Source: an uncultured Alistipes sp. (GTDB taxonomy: Bacteria > Bacteroidota > Bacteroidia > Bacteroidales > Rikenellaceae). From it: a DNA stretch of 25,022 bases. Positions 1 through 8,021 of this stretch are shown piece after piece. The translations under genes and the position numbers were made by a program. Where the stretch lies: the NCBI GenBank assembly GCA_900550375.1, contig URRP01000037.1, positions 1 through 25,022 on the forward strand. Direction: 5' to 3'. The stretch's first letter is position 1, and each line of letters opens with the position of its first letter. Below the pieces are notes generated by a model, which did no database searches, was not told the DNA's origin, and saw only the letters and a list, made by a program, of their open reading frames with translations.

Positions 1-53
1 CTCAGCTCAACGGTTTTCAAGACCGCCGCAATCGACCACTCTGCCATCTTTCC
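1..53 (-). tRNA. tRNA-Ser (anticodon TGA), partial
   Basis: Read on the minus strand, the 5' end GGAAAGATGGCAGAGTGG starts at 53. The anticodon loop CTTGAAA has anticodon TGA, flanked by a GGCGGT.../ACCG stem as in Ser-UGA tRNAs. The long variable arm, T arm and 3' end lie outside the window. A well-formed Bacteroidetes promoter sits immediately upstream. Confidence 0.9.
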
Positions 54-58
54 GGCGA

Positions 59-90
59 CAAAAGTAGTACCTTATTTTCATTTTACCAAA
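59..90 (-). promoter_or_regulatory. Bacteroidetes-type promoter for tRNA-Ser
   Basis: On the minus strand, TTTG (87-90), a 20-base spacer and TACTTTTG (59-66) match the phylum consensus TTTG-N19/21-TAnnTTTG. The -7 box is only a few bases from the tRNA 5' end, so the leader must be very short. Confidence 0.7.
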
Positions 91-163
91 TTCCGGTCGG
101 GAATTCGCCGTGCCTCTTCCCGACGTGCGGCGGAGGGGGTACGACGTCGTAAAACGGCTCTTT

Positions 164-197
164 GCGAAGGCGGTTCCGGCGCCGGAACCGCCTTCGC
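164..197. repeat. 34-bp perfect palindrome
   Basis: The arms 164-180 and 181-197 are exact reverse complements, starting GCGAAGGCGG and meeting at a GGCGCC centre with no spacer. It lies between the divergent tRNA-Ser and HU-like promoters. A T-rich stretch follows (CTCTTTTG), so it could end transcription entering from either side, but no gene visible here needs it. Confidence 0.7.
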
Positions 198-271
198 CGC
201 TCTTTTGCCGCAGAAGGTTCTACCTGTCGAACAGAAAAGGAACCGAAGTCGTTTTTTTGAGAAAATTTTAT

Positions 272-279
272 TAACTTTG
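272..279 (+). promoter_or_regulatory. -7 promoter element for the HU-like gene
   Basis: TAACTTTG matches TAnnTTTG about 58 bases before the ATG at 338. No good TTTG is found at the expected -33 position, so this is a half-match. Confidence 0.4.
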
Positions 280-337
280 TCGAATACGGTTAGGATTTTG
301 AGACAAAGATTGTTATAACCTTTATACCCTCTCTACG

Positions 338-601
338 ATGAATAAATCTCAGTTGGCGGAAGCCGTGGCCCGAGAGGCACGGCTTTCGAAGATCGATGCC
401 ATGAAGGCGCTCAACGCCTTTATCAAGGTCGCCGTCGAGACGCTGCGCGGTGACGAGAAGATTCTGCTGACGGGTCTGGGGACGTTTTCGACCGCCCGTT
501 ATCCCGAGCGTATGGGCCGCAACCCCCGCACGGGGGCGCCTGTGCGGATTCCGGCCCGTCATGTCATGCGGTTTCGTCCGTCGCGTGCGATCGAGGATTA
601 A
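338..601 (+). CDS. HU/IHF-family DNA-binding protein
   Basis: An 87-residue protein of normal HU length. The N-terminal MNKSQLAEAVAREA helices and the C-terminal beta-arm GRNPRTGAPVRIPA are the family hallmarks (E. coli HU has GRNPQTG). HU and IHF bind and bend DNA as dimers and organise the nucleoid. The gene stands alone: a tRNA lies divergently upstream, and the aminotransferase downstream has its own -7 box. Which HU or IHF paralogue it is cannot be told from sequence, so no symbol is given. The opposite-strand reading frame is a shadow. Confidence 0.93.
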   Translation: MNKSQLAEAVAREARLSKIDAMKALNAFIKVAVETLRGDEKILLTGLGTFSTARYPERMGRNPRTGAPVRIPARHVMRFRPSRAIED

Positions 602-635
602 ACGCCGGAGGCAGGCCGATCCGAAGAAAAAACGC

Positions 636-643
636 TATCTTTG
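636..643 (+). promoter_or_regulatory. -7 promoter element for the aminotransferase
   Basis: TATCTTTG is a perfect TAnnTTTG match 52 bases before the ATG at 696. No clear TTTG partner is seen 19 to 21 bases upstream. Confidence 0.5.
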
Positions 644-695
644 TCCCGCATCCGACACGTCGAGGATGTCAGAATGTTGACGAAAACCATTCGTT

Positions 696-1904
696 ATGCC
701 GCAAATATCTCTTCGGGCCTGTGAAATGCCCGAGTCGCCGATCCGAAAACTCTTCCCGCTGGCCGAAGCCGCCAAGGCGCGGGGCGTGAAGGTCTACCAT
801 CTCAATATCGGCCAGCCCGATCTGCCTACGCCGCAGGTGGGGCTGGATGCACTCAAACGGGTCGACCGCACCGTGCTGGAGTACAGCCCCAGCGACGGCT
901 ATCGTTCGCTGCGCGAAAAGCTGGTCGAGTATTACGCCCAGTACCAGATTCGCCTGACGGCCGACGACGTCATCGTCACGACGGGAGGGTCGGAGGCGGT
1001 GCTCTTCGCCTTCATGTCGTGCCTCAATCCGGGCGACGAGATCATCGTGCCCGAACCGGCCTATGCCAATTATATGGCTTTCGCCGTCTCGGCCGGCGCT
1101 GTGATCCGTCCCATCACCGCCTCGATCGAGGACGGCTTCGCGCTGCCGTCGGTCGAGAAGTTTGAGGAGCTTATCAACGACCGCACGCGCGGCATCCTGA
1201 TCTGCAACCCCAACAATCCGACGGGCTATCTCTATACGCGCCGCGAGATGATGCAGATCCGCGATCTGGTGAAGAAATACGATCTTTTCCTCTTTTCGGA
1301 CGAAGTTTACCGAGAGTTCATCTACACGGGTTCACCCTATATTTCGGCCTGTCATCTGGAGGGGATCGAACAGAATGTGGTGCTGATCGACTCCGTGTCG
1401 AAACGCTACTCGGAGTGCGGCATCCGCATCGGGGCGCTCATCACCAAGAACCGCGGGCTGCACGACGCCGTGATGAAGTTCTGTCAGGCGCGCCTGTCGC
1501 CGCCGCTCGTGGGGCAGCTCGTCGCCGAGGCTTCGATCGATGCGCCGCGCGAGTACCATACGGAGGTGTACGACGAGTATATCGCCCGCCGCAAATGCCT
1601 GATCGACGGTCTGAACCGTCTTCCGGGTGTCTATTCGCCGATCCCGATGGGTGCGTTCTACACCGTGGCACGGCTGCCGATCGACGACAGCGACCGTTTC
1701 TGCGAATGGTGTCTGCGCGAGTTCGACTACGAGGGCGAGACGGTGATGCTGGCTCCCGCCTCGGGGTTCTACTCCGACCCGATGTGCGGTCGCAACGAGG
1801 TGCGCATCGCCTATGTACTTTGCCAGAAGGATTTGCAGCGTGCGATCCGCGTGCTGGGCGAGGCGCTGAAGCGCTACCGCCGCGAAGTGATGGGGGAGGA
1901 GTGA
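696..1904 (+). CDS. PLP-dependent aminotransferase, class I/II (aspartate aminotransferase fold)
   Basis: A 402-residue fold-type I aminotransferase of usual length. Visible hallmarks are the N-terminal NIGQPDLPTP, the PLP-phosphate region TTGGSEAVLFAF, ICNPNNPTGYLYT (Asn contacting PLP), FSDEVYREFIY (Asp contacting the pyridine nitrogen), and SVSKRYSECGIRIGAL, where K236 should be the Schiff-base lysine. The family moves amino groups between an amino acid and a 2-oxo acid in the cytoplasm; the substrate cannot be fixed from sequence, with aspartate or aromatic/branched amino acids most likely. It is a single-gene unit with its own -7 box and a terminator 22 bases after the stop. Confidence 0.92.
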   Translation: MPQISLRACEMPESPIRKLFPLAEAAKARGVKVYHLNIGQPDLPTPQVGLDALKRVDRTVLEYSPSDGYRSLREKLVEYYAQYQIRLTADDVIVTTGGSEAVLFAFMSCLNPGDEIIVPEPAYANYMAFAVSAGAVIRPITASIEDGFALPSVEKFEELINDRTRGILICNPNNPTGYLYTRREMMQIRDLVKKYDLFLFSDEVYREFIYTGSPYISACHLEGIEQNVVLIDSVSKRYSECGIRIGALITKNRGLHDAVMKFCQARLSPPLVGQLVAEASIDAPREYHTEVYDEYIARRKCLIDGLNRLPGVYSPIPMGAFYTVARLPIDDSDRFCEWCLREFDYEGETVMLAPASGFYSDPMCGRNEVRIAYVLCQKDLQRAIRVLGEALKRYRREVMGEE

Positions 1905-1926
1905 CCCGGCCCCCGAATGACAAGAG

Positions 1927-1956
1927 AACGGAATCCTGCGGGGTTCCGTTTTTCGT
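1927..1956 (+). terminator. Rho-independent terminator after the aminotransferase
   Basis: AACGGAA (1927-1933) and TTCCGTT (1944-1950) form a 7-bp stem with a 10-base loop, followed by TTTCGTTT. It starts 22 bases after the aminotransferase stop. The rest of the gap to 2209 holds a G10 run (1961-1970) and a small inverted repeat GAGGCG-C-CGCCTC (2001-2013), but no convincing gene. Confidence 0.75.
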
Positions 1957-2209
1957 TTGCGGGGGGGGGGCTGACGGAGGTGGCGAGGTTCTGCCAGTCT
2001 GAGGCGCCGCCTCGAAGGGGCCGCCGCTCCGAGGGGCAGGGCCGCCTTGAAAGAGTCTCTGCCGCGCTGAAGGGAAATTTGCCGCCCGAAAGTAAAATCC
2101 GTTTCGGTCGGCGAGTGTTCCGCAGCGGGTCTGAAAGGGAGTATTGCGTTTCCTGTTTCGGCCAAATGTTTACTTATATGCCACATTTTCGGAAATAACG
2201 GACAAATTA

Positions 2210-2241
2210 TTTGTCGACGCGGCATTTAATTCCTACTTTTG
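2210..2241 (+). promoter_or_regulatory. Promoter of the FadL-type porin gene
   Basis: TTTG (2210-2213), 20 bases, TACTTTTG (2234-2241). Both boxes match the Bacteroidetes consensus, which predicts a leader of about 55 bases before the ATG at 2304. Confidence 0.75.
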
Positions 2242-2303
2242 CGCCGGATTTTTGTCTCGGAACGGGGAGCGTTTCGGGGCGTAACAGTTTAAAATTTGTG
2301 CGA

Positions 2304-3779
2304 ATGAAAAAACTTTTGACGCTTCTCGTGGCCGTCGTCTCGGCGACCGGTCTTCGGGCCGAAGGCTATCAGGTGAACAACCTCTCGACCCGCCAGACGG
2401 GTATGGGGCATGTCGGAACGGCCATGAAACTCAACTCGGAATCCATCTTTTTCAATCCCGCCGCAACGGCATTTCAGAATTCGAAGTTCGATCTGTCGGT
2501 CGGTGCCGCCGGAATTCTCTCGTACTGCACCTACACCCCTTCGCCCACGATGGAGAACGGTCTGTATGCCGGCAACCGTCCCGAGTGGAAGTCCGACAAC
2601 AAGATGTCGACGCCGATCTACGCCTATTTCAACTACAAGCCTGCCGATCGCTGGGCGGTCGGCGTAGGTTTCTTCACGCCCAATGGTTCGTCGATGAACT
2701 GGGGCGACAACTGGCCCGGTGCGAATCTGGTGCAGAAGATCAATCTGGAGGCCTATACCGTGCAGCCGACCGTGTCGTTCAAGATTTGCGATCAGGTGTC
2801 GATCGGTGCGGGTCTGATGGTGACGTGGGGCAATTTCGACCTGTCGCGTTCGATGCTTCCCGTGGGCGAGAATGCCACGACGAAGATGATCGCCGGAGGT
2901 TTGCAGCAGGCCGCTTCACAATATAACGCCGCCGCGCAGCAGTATGAGGCTGCAGGCAACGCCGCCAAGGCTGCCGAGTACCGGGCGATGGCGCAGGGAG
3001 CTACGCAGAGCGCCGCTACGGCCTTCGACGATGCCCTGATTTCGGCTAAGCTGAAGGGCGATTCGAAGGTAGCCGTCGGTGTCAATGCCGGTATCCTGTG
3101 GGAGATCAATCCCGAGTGGTCGCTGGCCATGAGCTACCGTTCGCGCATGAATATGAAGGTCAAGAAGGGGCACGGCACGCTCGACTACCGCGATCCCTTC
3201 GTGCAGGCCGTGCTCGAAGCCTCGAAGATGATCCCGGGACTGGATCAGGGAACCTTCTCGGCCGAGCTGCCGCTGCCGACGACCGTGACGTGGGGCGTCA
3301 GCTTCCGTCCCGCGCCCAAGTGGGAGTTCGCCGTCGATTTGCAGTGGGTCGGCTGGTCGGCCTACGAGGCGCTCAACGTGGAGTTCAACGAGAAGGAGCT
3401 GGGTATCGACCCGATCTACTCGGTGAAGAACTACTCCAATACGCTCACCTTCCGTTTCGGCGGCCAGTACCGCGCTTGCGACTGGCTGACGGCTCGCATG
3501 GGTATGTATGTCGACGAAAGTCCCGTGAGCAGCGACTACCTCAATCCCGAGACCCCGTCGATGACGAAGGTCTCCTATACGGCGGGTCTGAGCTTCCGTC
3601 CCCGCAAGTATGTCTCGATCGATCTGGCCTACTGCTATGTCTCGTCGGCCGATCCCGAGCGCACGGGTTCCTATCCGATTTACAGCTATCAGGACAATAC
3701 GAAGCTCGAATCGATCTTCTCGGGCAACTACAAGCTCCACGCCCACGTTCTCTCGTTCGGTGTGGGATTTAATTTCTGA
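2304..3779 (+). CDS. FadL/OmpP1/TodX-family outer-membrane transporter
   Basis: A 491-residue outer-membrane beta-barrel. The start at 2304 gives a clean Sec signal peptide (MKKLLTLLVAVVSATGLRA) and follows the promoter by a normal leader; upstream in-frame starts would precede it. The mature N-terminus EGYQVNNLSTRQTGMGH...FFNPAATA is the plug region typical of FadL, including the NPA motif. The rest alternates aromatic-rich strands and ends in GVGFNF, a terminal Phe suited to BAM insertion. The family moves hydrophobic compounds such as long-chain fatty acids across the outer membrane. Residues of about 197-250 form an unusual Ala/Gln/Glu-rich helical insert. The ligand is unknown. Confidence 0.88.
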   Translation: MKKLLTLLVAVVSATGLRAEGYQVNNLSTRQTGMGHVGTAMKLNSESIFFNPAATAFQNSKFDLSVGAAGILSYCTYTPSPTMENGLYAGNRPEWKSDNKMSTPIYAYFNYKPADRWAVGVGFFTPNGSSMNWGDNWPGANLVQKINLEAYTVQPTVSFKICDQVSIGAGLMVTWGNFDLSRSMLPVGENATTKMIAGGLQQAASQYNAAAQQYEAAGNAAKAAEYRAMAQGATQSAATAFDDALISAKLKGDSKVAVGVNAGILWEINPEWSLAMSYRSRMNMKVKKGHGTLDYRDPFVQAVLEASKMIPGLDQGTFSAELPLPTTVTWGVSFRPAPKWEFAVDLQWVGWSAYEALNVEFNEKELGIDPIYSVKNYSNTLTFRFGGQYRACDWLTARMGMYVDESPVSSDYLNPETPSMTKVSYTAGLSFRPRKYVSIDLAYCYVSSADPERTGSYPIYSYQDNTKLESIFSGNYKLHAHVLSFGVGFNF

Positions 3780-3807
3780 GTTCGCACCGCTTTTTACGAA
3801 AAAGAGC

Positions 3808-3815
3808 TATCTTTG
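3808..3815 (+). promoter_or_regulatory. -7 promoter element for tRNA-Arg
   Basis: TATCTTTG matches TAnnTTTG, 78 bases before the mature tRNA 5' end. No TTTG lies at the -33 position, so the match is partial. Confidence 0.5.
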
Positions 3816-3892
3816 CGGAGCCTACCGTTCGGCGGTCGGGCTTCGCTTTTTTTTCAATGCTGCCGGCCGAGCGCGGCGGCGGAAGGCGACGA

Positions 3893-3964
3893 GGCTCCAT
3901 AGTTCAAGGGATAGAACGAGGGTTTCCTAAACCCTAAATTCGCGTTCGAGTCGCGGTGGGGCTA
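3893..3964 (+). tRNA. tRNA-Arg (anticodon CCT)
   Basis: The acceptor strands GGCTCCA (3893-3899) and TGGGGCT (3957-3963) pair with two G-T wobbles. The D arm is GTTCAAGGGATAGAAC, the anticodon stem AGGGT/ACCCT encloses loop TTCCTAA (anticodon CCT, reading AGG), and the T loop is TTCGAGT in a CGCG/CGCG stem. CCA is not encoded. Confidence 0.9.
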
Positions 3965-3990
3965 CTATGTGATGTCTCAGGCAGACGAAG

Positions 3991-4023
3991 GAACGGCCGC
4001 ATCTGGAAAAGATGCGGCCGTTC
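3991..4023. terminator. Bidirectional hairpin between tRNA-Arg and the BACON gene
   Basis: A perfect 14-bp stem, 3991-4004 with 4010-4023 (GAACGGCCGCATCT and its complement), has loop GGAAA. It sits between convergent units 26 bases after the tRNA and 17 bases from the end of the minus-strand gene. The T-tract is weak on both sides. Confidence 0.65.
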
Positions 4024-4040
4024 GCGTTGCCGGACGACTC

Positions 4041-6310
4041 TCAGCGCCGGATGTTGTACTTCTCTTCGTTGCCGATGACCGTCCGCTGCGCCACGCCGCG
4101 CAGGTAGGCCGCCGTCGGAGCGTCGAGCAGACAGTCGGCAGGAGCGTCCCCGAACGGTTCTCCGTAAACGGTCAGATAGAGCACGCAGGCGGCCAAGTAC
4201 GAACCGGCGTAGGAGGGGTGCGAGCCGTCGGCGGCGTAGAGTCCGATGTCGGGTCGTTCGGTACGCACCTGCTGCCAAGCCACTCCGACCGGAGAGCACC
4301 ACGCTCCGGCGGCCTTGGCCTCGTCGATGCCGCTCTGGATGATCTTCTGCTGCATGGCGTCGTAGGTCTTCATGAAATCGTAGTCGTAGCCGGCATTGTC
4401 GTAGCCGTCGCGGCGTCCCCATGTCATCTCGATAAGCGGGGTGACGGAGGGGCTGTCGCGTTTGACGGTTTCGATCATCTTCTGCATATTCAGGAGAACG
4501 CCCTTATCCTTGTCCGTTCCGTAGATGGCCAGTTGCAGGCTCTGATCTTGTAGGATGGCGTAGTCGTAGCCGCCCAGTTCCATGACCATCGTGCTGGCAG
4601 GAAGAGCCAGATGCTGCGCCATCGTGTAGGCGCTGTGGAGCGCCATCTCGACGCGGGCGTGGTGGCCTTCGCGCCAAGCGATCTCCTTGAAGATGCCCGG
4701 CGAGAGGTTGTAAAAGGTATAGCTGTTGCCTACGAAGAGAATCTTCTCCGATTTTTCCGGTACGGGACCGTCGAGCCGGCGGATGTAGGCGCCGATGTCG
4801 GTCGCGTCGTAAAACCCATTGTTGGATTTGACCTTCGGATTGACCGCATTTCCCGAGGCGTCGATGTCGGCCGATTGCCGCAGCCGGATGTAGATGTTTT
4901 CGTCGCGGAACGCCTGTTCGAATACGATCGTGGCTGCGATTTTGCGCGAACTGCTCGTCGTGCCCGGGGTCTTGTGCGTGTAGGTATACGTCGGGGCTTC
5001 GGGAACGGCGCGGGTCTCGTAGGCGCTCTTCCATACTCCTCCGTCGAGGTATTCGAGCGAATGGTAGCGGCCGGCGGCCGCTACGCTGGCGAAGAGGAAC
5101 ATAACGTCGACGGCACTCTGTGCGGGCAGTTCGCTCACGGGAACGGTGAAGAGCCAGTAGTCGCCGCACAGGCCCGTGTAGACGAGCGGATGTCCCGTCG
5201 TACCGATCGTGCGGCCGTAGGGATGGATGCGCTCATTGGCGTCGAGGCGGACGAACGAAAGCGTCGCTGCGCTGCCGTTGCTGGTCTTGAGATAGTTGTC
5301 GCCGATGTAGGTCGTTTTGTGTCCCTCCGCCTGCGCATTGGAGAATTCCCAGATGCAGGGGAAGTCGCGGCGTCCTTCGACGAAGGGTTCGTTGCTCTGG
5401 CGGATGGCGATGCGCACCGGATCGCCCTGCTGCGGTGCGATCGTTATCGCGGCTTCGCGCGGGGCGAGGAAATTGGCTTGCGCCGTTACGGAGACGACGG
5501 TCTTCGACGAGGCTTGGAGCGTGGTTCCCTCTTCGACACCCGTCACGTCGAGCCAGGGCACGCGGTCGTATCGTACGATACAGGGTGTATGGGCTGTAAT
5601 GGTGAATTCCTCTGCACCGCCGCCGGCCCTGAAATCGAGTTGCGGACGGTCGATCGAGACATCGCTGCCCGATTGCCGGACGGTGATTTCGCACGATGCG
5701 TTTTCGGCGGTGACCCACACGGAGGCTTCGCGCGGAGTGCTGTCGGGGTTGGGATCGGCCGTTACGGTGAATTCGATCTGTTGGCCCGCTTTGCCTGAGG
5801 TCGGCGAAAGGGTGAGCCACGAAGTCTGTTCGGTGATTACGCCGGCCGTCCAGTCGCTGGGGATCTCGGCGACGACGAAGGTCGGGTCGTCGCTCGCGCC
5901 CCGACTGTCGAACTGCAATGCGGGGACGTCGGTCTCGAGCCGAGTGTAGGGGACTTGACTCAGTTCGATGTTCGTGCGGGAGTATTCGTTGGAGAGGGTG
6001 ACCGTGGCTGTTCGTGCCGAGCCGGTCGTGTTGCGTTTGTAGCGGAGTGTGAGTCGGGCTTCTGCGGAGGCTTTGCCCTGTTCGGGATCGAGCGAGAGCC
6101 ACTCGGTTCCCTGTGTGACGGCGGCGTTCCAGTCGTAGTTGCTGGCGAATGTCAGCGTGCAGGTGCCGTTGTTACCTGAAATTTGTGGGGGGGGGTAGCG
6201 AATGTAATCCCGGAGTCGGGCGCATCGGCGGTTTTGCCGGCGTCACTGCAACCGATTGCCGGCAGGAGGAGCAGGACGAATCCCGCCAGTCTGAAAATGT
6301 GTAGTTTCAT
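4041..6310 (-). CDS. BACON-domain SGNH/DUF4886 lipoprotein, out of frame at a C9 tract (possible phase-variable gene)
   Basis: ATG at 6310 opens a lipoprotein signal peptide, MKLHIFRLAGFVLLLLPAIG followed by C21. The frame then meets nine C (6187-6195 on the minus strand) and, as given, stops at TGA 6154-6152 after 52 residues. Adding one C joins it exactly to the long frame ending at 4041, giving 756 residues. The restored protein has about three BACON beta-sandwich repeats (residues about 45-310, each with a W-L-x-L/V core), an all-beta middle part, and a C-terminal SGNH hydrolase-like DUF4886 domain: FVGNSYT with S530 as candidate nucleophile, and DGSHPS with D695 and H698. BACON domains are thought to bind carbohydrate or mucin, so a surface esterase acting on glycans is plausible. 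The promoter is intact. Without slippage only a leaderless product from TTG 5918 or later is open. Confidence 0.85.
6187..6195 (-). repeat. Homopolymeric C9 tract at the frame break
   Basis: Nine consecutive G on the plus strand are C9 in the coding strand of the BACON lipoprotein, 39 codons after its ATG and just past the lipobox. The upstream and downstream frames differ by exactly one base here, so C10 (or C7) would be ON and C9 is OFF. Either slipped-strand phase variation or a homopolymer sequencing error would produce this. Confidence 0.8.
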
Positions 6311-6341
6311 AAAAAAGTATTAGGTTAGTGGTTGATATTTG

Positions 6342-6372
6342 CAAAGATAGCGAAAAATTTCGGGCATCCAAA
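6342..6372 (-). promoter_or_regulatory. Promoter of the BACON lipoprotein gene
   Basis: On the minus strand, TTTG (6369-6372), 19 bases, TATCTTTG (6342-6349), a perfect match to the phylum consensus 32 bases before the ATG at 6310. An intact promoter argues against a long-dead pseudogene. Confidence 0.75.
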
Positions 6373-6450
6373 TCGGGCCGGCCGGAAAATTCGGCGGGCA
6401 GAGTTGTACGGATACTGCCGTATGATTGCGGGCGGATCGCGTAATTTTCG

Positions 6451-6458
6451 TATTTTTG
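6451..6458 (+). promoter_or_regulatory. -7 promoter element for the HAD phosphatase
   Basis: TATTTTTG matches TAnnTTTG 22 bases before the ATG at 6481. An ATTG at 6425-6428 is a poor, slightly distant -33 candidate. Confidence 0.5.
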
Positions 6459-6480
6459 CCGCTAAAATATAGGAAATCCG

Positions 6481-7128
6481 ATGACACGACTTACTATTTT
6501 CGATCTCGACGGAACGCTGCTCAACACGATCGGCGATCTGGCCGTTAGCTGCAACGCCGTGCTGGCGCTGCGCGGGTTGCCGCAGCACAGTTACGAAGAC
6601 TACTGTGGTTTCGTAGGCAACGGCATCATGCGGCTCGTGGAGCGCGCGCTGCCCGAACCGCTGCGCACGCCTTTCACGGTCGACGCTGTGCGGCGCGATT
6701 TCGTGGCGTACTACCTCGCGCATATCGATGAACATACGGTTCCTTACGAGGGTATTCCCGAGCTGCTGGCCGAGTTGCAGCGGCGGGGTGTGCGGCTGGC
6801 CGTCGCGTCGAACAAGTTTCAGGCCGGCACCGAGAAGCTCATCGGCCGTTATTTCCCCGATATTCGCTTCGACGCCGTTCTCGGGCAGCGTCCCGATGTG
6901 CCGCTCAAACCCGATCCGGCGGTCGTCGGCGAGATTCTTGCGGCGACGGGTGCCGCCGCCGGCGAGGTGCTCTACGTGGGCGATTCGGGGGTGGATATGC
7001 AGACGGCCGCCGCTGCCGGTGTTCGTTCGGCGGGCGTGACGTGGGGCTTCCGCACGCGCGCTGAACTGGAACAGAGCGGTGCGCAGCATATCGTCGACCG
7101 CCCTGCGGAACTGCTCGAATTGCTGTAA
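6481..7128 (+). CDS. HAD-superfamily hydrolase, phosphoglycolate phosphatase-like
   Basis: A 215-residue haloacid dehalogenase phosphatase. Motif I FDLDGTLLNT holds the nucleophile Asp and acid/base Asp. Motif II is ASNK, motif III the Lys of LKPDP, and motif IV VGDSGVDMQTA binds magnesium. The helical cap between motifs I and II (residues about 15-85) is the C1 type found in Gph, PGMB and PpaX enzymes. It hydrolyses a small phosphate monoester in the cytoplasm; 2-phosphoglycolate is the usual annotation, but cap-type members are promiscuous and the substrate is not settled here. It is a single gene with its own -7 box. Confidence 0.9.
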   Translation: MTRLTIFDLDGTLLNTIGDLAVSCNAVLALRGLPQHSYEDYCGFVGNGIMRLVERALPEPLRTPFTVDAVRRDFVAYYLAHIDEHTVPYEGIPELLAELQRRGVRLAVASNKFQAGTEKLIGRYFPDIRFDAVLGQRPDVPLKPDPAVVGEILAATGAAAGEVLYVGDSGVDMQTAAAAGVRSAGVTWGFRTRAELEQSGAQHIVDRPAELLELL

Positions 7129-7242
7129 CCCGAGCGGCGGCTTGGAAAAAGCAGGGAATCCGCAGTACGTGTCCACACGGGTACGCCTTCCGATGTTCCG
7201 TACCGCCGTTTCCTGCTCAGCCTTTTTCAGTTCCGGCTTTTT

Positions 7243-7262
7243 GGTTCCGACACTTCGGAACC
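7243..7262. repeat. Hairpin GGTTCCGA-CACT-TCGGAACC
   Basis: A perfect 8-bp stem with a 4-base loop, 115 bases past the HAD gene and just left of the palindrome array. A second long stem follows at 7265-7274/7282-7291 (CAGCCCGCCG with one mismatch). Either could end HAD transcription, although no U-tract follows the first. Confidence 0.5.
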
Positions 7263-7410
7263 GACAGCCCGCCGTCGCTTGCGGAGGGCTGCATCTCAGT
7301 TGCCTCTGCCGGCTGCGCCGGACGACAGAACGGAAAGACGGAAGCATACAATAATAAATAGTATAATTGTGTTCCGACAGCTCTCCTCGACTGCGTTGCG
7401 TCGCACCTAC

Positions 7411-7500
7411 ACTCCATCTTCGGCGGGGCAGGGTACGCAAAAACTCGTTCCGGCCACCCTTCTCGATTGCGGCCAGATCATAGACCGGAAAGGCAGAGGA
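7411..7500. repeat. GC-rich module, copy 1 (partner at 7932-8021)
   Basis: Starts ACTCCATCTTCGGCGGGGCA and ends in GAGGAG just before palindrome 7503-7517. It aligns along about 90 bases, with scattered changes, to 7932-8021, which starts ACTCCCTCTTCGGCGGGGCG and runs into palindrome 8024-8036. The last part of each (TTGCGG-CAGA...) is also weakly echoed before the first palindrome (about 7305-7344). The two copies bracket the close-packed palindromes. Confidence 0.6.
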
Positions 7501-7931
7501 GTACAATAAGATATTGTGCAATTATGTTCAGATGCAGGGAAGGTGTGAAGCGCAATATAATATTGTAATTTCACGGTATAGAATATTTGAAACAAGGAGG
7601 GTATGCAATATTGTATTTTATTACGATTCAGTACGTAGGCGGATGATGGGGTATGCAATTCAACATTGTATTTCGCGGCGGAGGCCAAGGTGGAAATATG
7701 CAATAATATATTGTAGTATATTGGTATAGAGTGTCATGGAAAATAAGAATATGCAATACTCTATTTTATCATTTCGATTTTGTACAGGAATGGACGATAG
7801 GGCATACAATACAATATTGCATTCCGCTGCTTGGGCCGATGCGGAAATGTGCAATAAATTACAGCGTAATTGCGTTTAAACAGAAACGGGACTGCTGAAT
7901 CGGCCGGAGACAAAAAACGATCGGGAGCTGG

Positions 7932-8021
7932 CACTCCCTCTTCGGCGGGGCGGGGTACGGAAGAACCCGTTTCGAACCTCTCCGCGGTTGCGGTCAGACC
8001 GCAGAACGGGGCGGCGGGAGG
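7932..8021. repeat. GC-rich module, copy 2 (partner at 7411-7500)
   Basis: Diverged direct copy of 7411-7500, sharing CTTCGGCGGGGC-GGGTACG and a TTGCGG-CAGA block. It ends directly at the last palindrome of the array. It has the same orientation as copy 1. Confidence 0.6.

Noticed and set aside
1961..1970. G10 tract as a second phase-variation site
   Set aside because: It is intergenic, over 230 bases from the FadL promoter boxes, and no interrupted gene rejoins when its length is changed.
1917..2198. Plus-strand open frame after the aminotransferase
   Set aside because: It starts 13 bases past the stop, runs through the terminator and the G10 tract, and encodes Arg/Gly-rich low-complexity sequence with no motif.
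3610..3930. Plus-strand open frame spanning the porin end and the tRNA-Arg start
   Set aside because: It is an alternate frame of the porin gene running into the tRNA; no protein features.
6325..7521. Long minus-strand open frame across the HAD gene and the left part of the palindrome array
   Set aside because: It is antisense to a clear HAD phosphatase and its N-terminal part is translated palindromes and GC-rich modules; no domain is recognisable.
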